Assembly: GCA_006503535.1 (NCBI GenBank)
Contig: QYRS01000003.1
Coordinates: 4,526,001-4,590,000, forward strand
Direction: 5' to 3'
Source: Arthrinium phaeospermum
Lineage: Eukaryota; Ascomycota; Sordariomycetes; Amphisphaeriales; Apiosporaceae
Length of the DNA stretch: 64,000 bases
Shown: one piece after another, positions 56,403-64,000 of the stretch
Numbering within the stretch: position 1 is the stretch's first letter
Layout: each line of letters starts with the position of its first letter
Notes under the pieces: generated by a model
What the model was told of the DNA's origin: nothing
Databases searched by the model: none
The model's input: the letters and a program-made list of their open reading frames with translations, nothing else
Program-made: the position numbers and the translations under genes

Positions 56403-59400
56403 GACGCACACATGGATCCAATGGCTCAATTGTAAGTGACGACGGTTCTGTGGTGGATCGCGATGGATCAATGCTGCGATGTTCCACTGACACAAAATGT
56501 GCAGTGCAGTGCATCCGATCTCATCCGTTTCTTGACAGATTGGCGCAACCAAAAAGTTCAGAAGAGGCCTAAAGTAGTGGGGTATCCACATAATAAGGTT
56601 AGTGTTGGTACCCGTACCTACCAGCTGGCCGGGTCCGTTAGCCAGGTCGGGCCTTTTTCAGCCCAAGCCGGCATCTTCCCTGAAGAGACAGCTGGGCAGC
56701 TAGGTTCTGGAGGGGTGTCTGAGAGGGGTGTCTGAAGGATTACACCGGATAAAGGCCCCAGATCAGCCATCTAGAGTCTCAAGCTTTCAATTCATAACTT
56801 CTCTCATCTACAATAGCCTACTTCACGAGAGTGACATGTCCGCCTATCAATCCCCACGCAAACACCCCGCTGTTTCCCAACGGAAATCGCCAGCATATCT
56901 ATGCGATACCATAATACGACAACTACGGTCAGTCACATCGGTCTATCGTCAGCTGTTCGGTCCTGGTCTCCGGGCTTGAATCACTTAAGTGCATGTCTGT
57001 TTTACTCGGCAGAATCGGCATTCTTTGGTTTGGCACATTCAAACCAGTGATACTAGATATTACCTATGAGAGGACCTTGAGCATGAACCTGACTCATTAG
57101 AATTGAGCGAATCCGAGGTTTCTGTGAGATATCCCCAGGGGCCCTGCCTCTGTCTGCAACGGTACACGTGGTGAAGCCAGACCCTGAATGGCCCAGTCTG
57201 TGTCGCCAATTGACGATGTCGGCAAAACAGAATATCCGCGGCGCGGCTGGTTCGGACTACTCAAGGAAATGGTTGACGGCATTGCCAAGGCTCTCGCTTA
57301 ATGCGATGGTTGATTTGTGACGTGTCAATGATTTGAAACCAAGAAAGCAGAGAATTATGCCTCGTCAACGCTTTTCCGCATAATCACGCACAATGGAGGC
57401 TGCCTCGACCTCGAATCGCCCGGAGATAGTGCGGCCATGACGTGAAGGGGCAGCTTCTTGCAATGCGAAACACACCCAACGGACTCAGGGCAGGGGCCTG
57501 TTCATTGCTGCAAATCGACGCGAGATGCACACGGCTGTCTTCTACACAACTACAACAGTGTCGCTTCCGGTACGATTATATCGCAATGTGATCGAATGTA
57601 GTGGTGCCGATGCAAGTGTTTCGACGTCGCGATGCCCATTAACCTGTCTTTGGAAGAAGAGACTGTAGCTGAGAGATGAATCGCATTGGAGTGATCGTGT
57701 GACGCATTTGCCACGTAAGCTGAATGGGGTCGTAGAAGCCCTTGCCCTCTTTCTTTCGGTCTGACATGGGAAGAAACGAGAGAAATTGGGAAGAGGGGAA
57801 TTGTGATTCACTCTTCCTTCAACTCAAGGAGGCTCTGCGTGGTTCGCCCTCCAGTCCGCCTGTTTTTTTCGGTGGCGCTCAGGCAACCCCGTCATGAGGG
57901 GTAAAACAGGTTCGGTAGGGTTGCGATCTACACTCAAGGCATCCTTGAATGCGCGCCCCACGAATCACTGAGTTAGGCACTCTAGACTTGACAGGGCGAA
58001 CTGCCGTCTTTGGGAAGGGAAAGAGGATATTTTCGGTGAGCAGAAGGCAATGTCTTCCATAAGCGCCTCGTCGACCACATGCACTTGGCTGCCTTGGAGG
58101 AGCTGCCGCGGACCAATCTTACACTGGCTGCCTCGGAGAGATTGCCAGGGACCGATCAATGCAGCTGCCTTGGAGAATGGTCATACAAGATCGTTTTCGC
58201 AATTCCAACAACAGAATTGGATATAAGAGCGCATCAGGTCCCTTCCCCCAGTTTGGACATTTCCCATCTCATATTTTCTTACTCGTCAGGACATAGGTGT
58301 GCGATACGACTTCCCAGGACTGGTGGTATTTAGACATACCGACAACACGACAATTCCATATCCACCCTTCTATATCATCTGCTCTGGCTGCCGTTGGGCA
58401 ACATACACACGATTCAACAGGGGGGACATTGTATCCGTATCCAACGGCTACAACAGACTATGATATTATGATGCACGCAATGGGCAATTGCTGAGCAGGA
58501 AATGTTCTACGGAGGGACGAGATGGAGTCAAGCGAGGGAAATTGGAGGAAACAGACCTCTGGTCAATCACAATTCGTCGTTGGATACGGCTGTTCTGAAT
58601 GCCAGGCCTTTTCAGGTGCCGTTTCAGCTACCCATACTTGATAGATTATGTACCGGTAAACCATTCATCCATATCTGAACCTTGAAAACATGTAGTCTCT
58701 TGTTAGAATCAAACAATAGTTGTTAGTGATGCGCAATTTATAAGGGAGCCTGAGTCTGAGGCGGCAGTCTTTCGTTGCGTTTGCGTACATCCTGTCCTGA
58801 GTTCACTTCGGCTGCTGTCGTTAGACACTATGCGGATACGATGCTGTAGGCGATGACAGGAGCTATCTGGTGAGGATAGGAGGGAGATAACTTGGCACAT
58901 TTCAGAGGAATGTTATACAGCATTACAGATATTTGAAGCATATGAAAAGAAAAGTAAGAAGAAAGGGAACATACTTCCATAAGTCAAAGGATCTCCAGAC
59001 AACGGGGATTTCGTACAGCATGTTCCCCGTAGTTGTTGTATTCCCCGGAAAGACCTTCGGTGCATACTGCGGAGGAGCAAATGATACTTTTGACTCTTAA
59101 CATTTGCATCACCGAGATAGCCAACGTCCAGGTGTGTGTACTTTACATGGCCATTTCTTAGACAACGGCAAAGGGCCAGTGGATGTGGTACAGATGCTGC
59201 ATGCAACTGGCGCGAAACAAGCTTGAGGAGGCGTCGGGGACTGCCATTTACAGACGACATCTTGGGTACTTGTTTCGACCCAGCATATGCGCTGGTCCCA
59301 GAAGGCGTGGCGTCGCATCACATCGAGGAAACAAGGAGGGCCGTGCGCGAGGTGGAATTCGCCCTGATCACGCTTGCTTGCGCATACAATGGGTTGCCAC

Positions 59401-59882
59401 GGCACTTCTCCAGATGCTTAGAGGTCTTTTTAACGAGTGGACAATGCATGCTTGATCTGTACCACTTTTATAGAAGTAAAATTCATGTCGTGAATAAGAT
59501 TTTGAAAGCATGCGCAGGGTAACTTTATAGTTACTTAACGCCGGGAGGTTAAAATAAGAAATTCGATTTTATAATAGCACCTTAGTAAGACCGCCCGGGG
59601 ATGGGAAATCGAAAGTATTGACGTGAGCTGAGTTCTTAATAGCTTGGACAGCTTGGGACGCGCGCCAAATTCTTCGGTGAGCATGGGTACTTAGGCAAAC
59701 ATAAGGCAAGAGGTACCTTCGTACTTGACCAGGCCAAAGAACAAAACCCTATTTAAGACATCAGTTCCAATTGTGGCCTGTGCTTAAGCCTACTAGTAGC
59801 TAGCACTCCTCTGGCCATACCCCTCCAGTCTTCATTACTGTCTCTGTCATTAATATTAAATATAAAACCACCCATCACCAGT
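56403..59882. other. Array spacer 7-8, with short tandem repeat and AT-rich end
   Basis: 3.5 kb without a supported gene. It contains a roughly 38-nt tandem repeat (58087-58176) and an AT-rich stretch (about 59520-59990) that may be a decayed element. A plus-strand frame at 59136-59522 was considered and not accepted. Confidence 0.45.
58087..58176. repeat. Imperfect tandem repeat, unit about 38 nt
   Basis: Two units (58087-58125 and 58126-58163) begin ggctgcct-ggag and contain gcc-ggaccaatc / gggaccgatca; a third partial unit (agctgccttggaga) follows. No function is evident. Confidence 0.7.
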
Positions 59883-59990
59883 TATATAAATGCCATGGCA
59901 TCCTCTAATACTATAAGGATTATGCCGCGAGTACTCTTATTATATTAAAGGACCTACGGCTTTTATCTATATATTGGTATTCTCTTGACT
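59520..59990. other. AT-rich stretch, possible decayed element
   Basis: It is visibly richer in A, T and TpA than the flanks (for example tattaatattaaatataaaa, ttatctatatattgg). This fits a remnant altered by repeat-induced point mutation, but no parental element or terminal repeats can be seen, so it is only a suggestion. Confidence 0.3.
59883..59898 (+). promoter_or_regulatory. TATA/CCATGG core element, array member 8
   Basis: TATATAAA followed by tgCCATGG, 305 nt before the ATG of member 8, within an AT-rich stretch. Confidence 0.6.
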
Positions 59991-60187
59991 CACCTGTCCT
60001 CCGTCTTATACTTGATACGATTAGCCCCGCCACTACACCTGCACTTAAAAGGCCAATCCGATAGAGCTAAAGATATACCTCGAAGTGTTTTATTTCCACG
60101 TCCGAGACAAGTCGACAGGGTTTCTGTTCAAATCCCGAGTTTCTCTTGGAGTCTTCTTCCTAGTCCTTAGACACGAAACTACCAGCA

Positions 60188-60828
60188 ATGGGCGGCTCGT
60201 CAGATCGGTCCGTACGTAGCGGGTATGTATGACACTGTGATCATGTCTCATTCCAACCCGTTTCGTCACATATTCCGTCAGACTCTTGCCCAGCCGTATG
60301 AGGCGCGATGGATATGAAGCCAGTAGCTTTTGTCAGCCTTGTTCGTCTGTGATCCATGTGTTCTATTGCTGCTTTGGCTTCATCAGTGCTGCGAAGCAGC
60401 ATTCTTTCGTATCAATCCCACAGCCATATATAGCAAGTACACTTGAAGGCAAAAGACTTGGAACTGGCTCGAGACTGACCGCCATTGTTCCTAGAGAAAC
60501 CCCCAAAAAGCATTCCCACACGGTTGCTAAGAAGACCAACAAGACGGCATCCAAAACTTCGATGTCCCACGACAAAGTGCAGTCCTATATGTCAACCAAG
60601 GACGCAGGCGGGGACCCTGTGACCGCCGTCGGCATACGACCCGACTCTCCCGCCCAAAGCAGGGCCGACCGCCATACTAAAGTTAAGGGTCAGGTTAAGG
60701 GGGCCCTGCAGAAGCTGGACAAGACTTTGGTAAATGAGCCTCTCCAGTTCCCGGAATGCGATATTGTTTTGGATGATGAAGATTGTGTAAGTGTCAAACC
60801 AACAGAAGTAACGAAGCTGTGTTACTGA
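60188..60828 (+). CDS. Array member 8: diverged, C-terminally extended family member
   Basis: Exons 60188-60222 and 60495-60828 (272-nt intron) give 122 aa. Exon 1 reads MGGSSDRSVRSG, so the VYGG end has changed. Exon 2 keeps ETPKKHSHTVAK, KTSMSHDKVQSYMSTKD, AGGDPVTAVGIRP and an ADRHTKVKGQVKGALQKL helix. The usual stop after the helix is lost and the frame runs on through an acidic tail (VLDDEDC). At 60787 the GTAAGT that in siblings is the 3' UTR donor falls inside this frame; splicing there would give another C-terminus, while retention gives VSVKPTEVTKLCY and a stop. Members 8 and 9 form a sub-group by exon 1 and by ETPxKHxH. Confidence 0.72.
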
Positions 60829-63467
60829 AACAAGAACAGCACAAGCATGGTGAACCTTGAAGACATCCGTCATACCTACCCGAACGGTCGACACACCCTT
60901 GTCTTATTAGCTCCTGCGTCCCGACGCCATGGCTACGTGGGGGCGAAATCCCCCCGATACGGTTAAGTTCGATCGAGACCCCGCCATTCGATACCAAATG
61001 GAGTCAAGCGCAGTTCTGTACATGTGGTTCGAGTGACAGGATCTCACATTGAAAGTACCTATTTCAAGAAGTCTGCCGCCAGGTTGGAGCGGCCCATATA
61101 TACTACTGGAACTGGTTGGTCACAACACACTTGGTCCTGCATCCTCGAGATGACAAGAAGGGGGTATCCCGGCCACATATACGCGGCCGAGGATCTGGGA
61201 TCTGGTTACAATGGATTGCTGGTAGCTGAAATTTGGAGGAAAAAGAGCACAAATGGCCCCTAGCTTTTCCCTTTCCTTTTCCTGCAGTTTTCTGAATTGC
61301 GCCCAGGAGCTTCCTCTGCGCCGCATTTCTCAACACATAATCTTCCTGTTGGCGTTTTCAAATCGGAGGTCTTGATGGGCATCTATCTAATGGCTGTTTT
61401 TTATTATTTCCAATCAGCCCAGCAATATGTTGGCGGCAGCCTGAAACCAGTTGATGGTGACATATTTGGTCCTTCCTCCTCCGCTTCAGAAAATAGCAAT
61501 CCTAGGATCTGTAACTGACTTTTTGAGGGTGTAAAGGCACCATAGTTGCATATGAAAGCTGAAGATGTCCGAAGTGATCTAGAACAAGAGACGGTAATTT
61601 TTTGATGGGTGACTGGTCACTTCGTCAATGAACTGGCGGATGAGAAGATCTTTGGTGGCTCGTTCTGTATGATGCGAACTGGACATGGCTCCCTTGTCGA
61701 AGTTCCGTGTCGCATTTGTTGTTTTCCTTGTGTGTGCGGGTGGACCAAGCTCTGGACATCACTTTGTCCAATGATCCATTCGTATCATACCCCGGTATTC
61801 ATCAACAGCGGTATCTGATGAGGATCCTGTGGCTAGAAGCACCAAACCATGTGGCTATTTCTCAGGTCAGTAGGGCGATCAAGCTGGATTTGGATCCATT
61901 TCCTAGAAAGAAAGGTGTCGGGGCAGCGGCTGGCGGCGTCACCCATTTTACCCCGCCGACATTTTTCTGAACCCGCCTTTCCCCCCATGATGACTGCCGA
62001 CCGTTCCCGCTCTCTTCTACGGGCTTTCCTACATTATCCTGACCAGACAACAGTAGCGGATGTCATGTAAGGGCCATGGAGCATGATGTAGTGAAAAGCT
62101 CCTGTCAGTTGCTCAGAAAACCACCGGAAAGGGGAAATTGAAAATCTGGAAGGCAAATCGTCCAAATTTCTAGGATCATTGATAGGCGCAATGCGTGACT
62201 TTTGATGCGGCAGTAATTGAAGTGAACCACAGCAAACCATCCCTGAATTCGAGTGGTGGCCCAAGAGAGGGCCAAATTGACCGGCTCATAGGGAATGGCA
62301 TTCATAATCGATCTTTGGCTAAGCCACGTCATTAGGTAATCAGGTGGGATGCGGTATTTGGTGGCGTGGGATATGCAGCGACAGCCATTGACAGGTCATG
62401 GACCGCGCTTGATCCAGGAAACTTCTCCAGGGGCTGTCTCGGAGAAAGTCTGTAGGGCTGGCCAGCTTCCTCTGCCGATGGCCGGGCCGCCTCGGATGCG
62501 TCTGCCTGCGAGCCGTTACCTTGCACCAACACCGCCCATTCGATGGTAATCAGGGGCCAGCGCTTGTCATTGCCGCCTTCTGATGGTGAGATTTTCATAT
62601 ATGAAAGCGCGCATCGGTACAAGCTCGCGAGCAGCGGTGGGTTGCCTTCGGATGTGGGTGCAAGCAAGGAAAGACAGGGATGAGCACAAGACGTGCTTTC
62701 CGAAATAGAAAGTACCGCAACCGCGAGCCTTCCTGCAGTCTAGCAAACAAAGCGGACAGCGCGCTTAACGTTGACGTTCCGCATATGCTCTGTCCGCGTC
62801 TATTGCCGCCGTAGACGAGGCGCGCCTCGAGAAGATCGTCCGTCAGCTCACTCCAGAGCACTCTCGCTCCCACTTAATATCATGCAGTTGGGCAATGCAA
62901 AAAAACAGCGGTGAGTGCGGCGCTTGATATCCACGTTCCACCGACTATACATCCGCGCCTATTGCCGCCGTGGGCGAGGCTTTGAGAAAGACCAGTGGCT
63001 TGACAGCAACCTAATGGGGCTGCGGTCTACATCCTTCAATTGCAGTATCTTTCGCTCACTGCCATTGGTATTGGACTGGCTGCTGAAGAGTCCTTGGCTT
63101 TCACAGATGATGGTTTATAGTGTCCATATGGATTCGTCGCACGCAAGCGATGGTTGCTATCGTATCCTATCAGATAAGGTGGTGCGAATAGCTCCCGAAA
63201 GATGCAAGAGGGTTCGTATCAATTATGCCTTGGATGTATTTAGGTCACATCGGGACTTCGTGTAAATAGATGAACTGCCAACATGCATAAGGCTGGTGTA
63301 ATAGTTCAACACGTCTGAAGTATGCGTAGGGCGGTTACACTAGCCAAGCATCTCGTGTCGGTTGAAGCGTCAGCATCGGCAGGTCGATAGCTTACAATGC
63401 TGTTCGCTGCACGTCATATCGGCGTTTGGCAAGGAACAAGTTTCATACTATTTGGTCTGGCACAGAA
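60829..63467. other. Array spacer 8-9
   Basis: 2.6 kb without a supported gene. It contains a partial duplication (62771-62820 and 62927-62977). Confidence 0.5.
62771..62977. repeat. Imperfect direct duplication of about 50 nt
   Basis: The stretches 62771-62820 and 62927-62977 share cgttcc, then tccgcg-ctattgccgccgt and g-cgaggc, with 106 nt between them. Origin unknown. Confidence 0.7.
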
Positions 63468-63480
63468 TATAAATATCCAT
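63468..63480 (+). promoter_or_regulatory. TATA/CCAT core element, array member 9
   Basis: TATAAATATCCAT lies 292 nt before the ATG of member 9. Confidence 0.55.
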
Positions 63481-63759
63481 CAAATGGTCAGAACCTGAAC
63501 GATATGATCTCCTCACGACAAAATGCATGCGAAGATTCCTTGATTTCACCAAGCAGTTACCAGATACTCCATCCAGTGATGCCCGGCATTTAACCAGGCC
63601 CCGGTCCCGTCCGTCTTGCACTCACCAGACTGGCGCCGCCACCACCGCACACGCCGATGCACTGAATCCGGACTCCTGTCTCAAGATCCAATCTTATATA
63701 CAATATCTTATCGATCCCATATTTCTTGTTCCTGAGTCTTGGTTGCGAAACCTTCGGAT

Positions 63760-64000
63760 ATGGGTGGCGCTTCGGATCGTTCCGTGTGTAACGGGTGTGT
63801 GTACCCCGGGAGCGAAATTTCCTTTCCATGTTCACCTCCTATTCCAATTCATGTCCGATCCATTCTAACCAATTATATTTCCAGAGAAACCCCGCACAAG
63901 CACACGCACGCTGTTGCCAAGACGAATGAGTCGCCATCTAAGAGTTCAATGTCTCGCAAGGCGGTCAAAACGTACCTGTCGACCCCGAACGAAGGCGGCG
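63760..64000 (+). CDS. Array member 9: family member cut by the window edge
   Basis: Exon 1 (63760-63794) reads MGGASDRSVCNG; exon 2 starts at 63885 and runs to the window end, coding ETPHKHTHAVAK, ESPSKSSMSRKAV, TYLSTPNEGG. The intron is only 90 nt, normal for this genome, while all other members have 225-470 nt. It pairs with member 8 in sequence. The array may continue beyond the window. Confidence 0.72.
   Translation, partial: MGGASDRSVCNGCVYPGSEISFPCSPPIPIHVRSILTNYISRETPHKHTHAVAKTNESPSKSSMSRKAVKTYLSTPNEGG

Larger units (their letters stand above)
37328..64000 (+). repeat. Head-to-tail tandem array of nine members of a small basic protein family
   Basis: Nine related two-exon genes, all on the plus strand, occupy 37.6, 40.5, 44.0, 45.5, 49.3, 53.9, 55.8, 60.2 and 63.8 kb, 1.6-4.6 kb apart; the last is cut by the window edge. 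Shared parts are: TATA element 200-450 nt upstream; exon 1 of 35 or 38 nt coding MAxSSxxSVYGG; a phase-2 intron in the second Gly codon; exon 2 coding ETPSKPSH, a K/S-rich linker, YMSxxNGGGDPVTALxLRP and RQARVxREMAxSLAxL; a splice donor just after the stop. The gaps have no recognisable genes. The products are about 82-122 aa, basic, without signal peptide or membrane segment. I recognise no known family. Spacing and divergence point to old tandem duplication with selection on the protein ends. Confidence 0.85.

Noticed and set aside
59136..59522. Plus-strand frame of 128 codons before array member 8
   Set aside because: Some protein-like segments (LPFTDDILGTCFDPAYALVP) but no start context, no intron and no known family; left as a possible remnant only.
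1..64000. CRISPR array, bacterial operons or rRNA genes
   Set aside because: No regularly spaced identical repeats, no Shine-Dalgarno-linked gene runs and no rRNA signature; spliceosomal introns show a fungal genome.

Overview
This window is nuclear DNA from a filamentous ascomycete (Pezizomycotina, most likely a Sordariomycete). The reasons are intron-rich genes with short GT-AG introns (about 55-95 nt, CTAAC-like branch sites), TATA boxes, and fungal protein families: a sedolisin, a fungal aspartic protease, a DUF7702-type 7TM protein, a BTB protein and a berberine-bridge-enzyme (BBE)-like oxidase. No bacterial operon, CRISPR array, rRNA or tRNA was seen. Exon structures below were built by hand from splice consensus, reading phase and family motifs.

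Left part (0.1-16.4 kb): mostly secretory-pathway genes. They are a sedolisin tripeptidyl-peptidase (174-2897, +), an ER thioredoxin-fold/PDI-like protein ending in HDEL (3104-4589, -), a prolyl 4-hydroxylase divergent from it (5148-6045, +), an aspartic protease with a DTA first active site and a GC-AG intron (6158-7898, -), a membrane-anchored histidine-phosphatase-fold protein without catalytic residues (10297-12170, +), a 7TM DUF7702-like protein (13318-14452, +), and a frameshifted coiled-coil protein of an unnamed family (14724-16348, -).

Middle part (17.7-35.4 kb): a 749-aa fungal multi-pass membrane protein (17745-20268, +), a BTB/POZ protein (20784-21717, -), and a carboxylesterase (22854-24600, -) flanked by two decayed fragments of the 749-aa gene. 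Next comes a metabolic pair on the minus strand: GTP cyclohydrolase I (29298-30146) followed by an intronless four-domain gene (25189-28638) joining a SAM methyltransferase, a BBE-type FAD oxidase, a phosphomevalonate-kinase-like P-loop kinase and an adenine-phosphoribosyltransferase-like domain. The reading frame of this large gene is broken three times, each time as if one C/G were missing from a short run. A shorter paralog of the coiled-coil gene (31041-31792, -), scattered coding remnants and a HotDog thioesterase (34620-35338, +) close the region.

Right part (37.3-64.0 kb): about 27 kb holding, as far as I can see, one thing only: a head-to-tail tandem array of nine members (the last cut by the window edge) of a small basic protein family of about 82-122 aa that I do not recognise. 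Each member has a TATA element 200-450 nt upstream, a 12-13 codon first exon (MAxSSxxSVYGG), a phase-2 intron inside the second Gly codon, a second exon with ETPSKPSH and YMSxxNGGGDPVTALxLRP motifs, and in most members a splice donor 29-60 nt after the stop codon. This array, and the four-domain enzyme next to GTP cyclohydrolase I, are the best candidates for undescribed systems.
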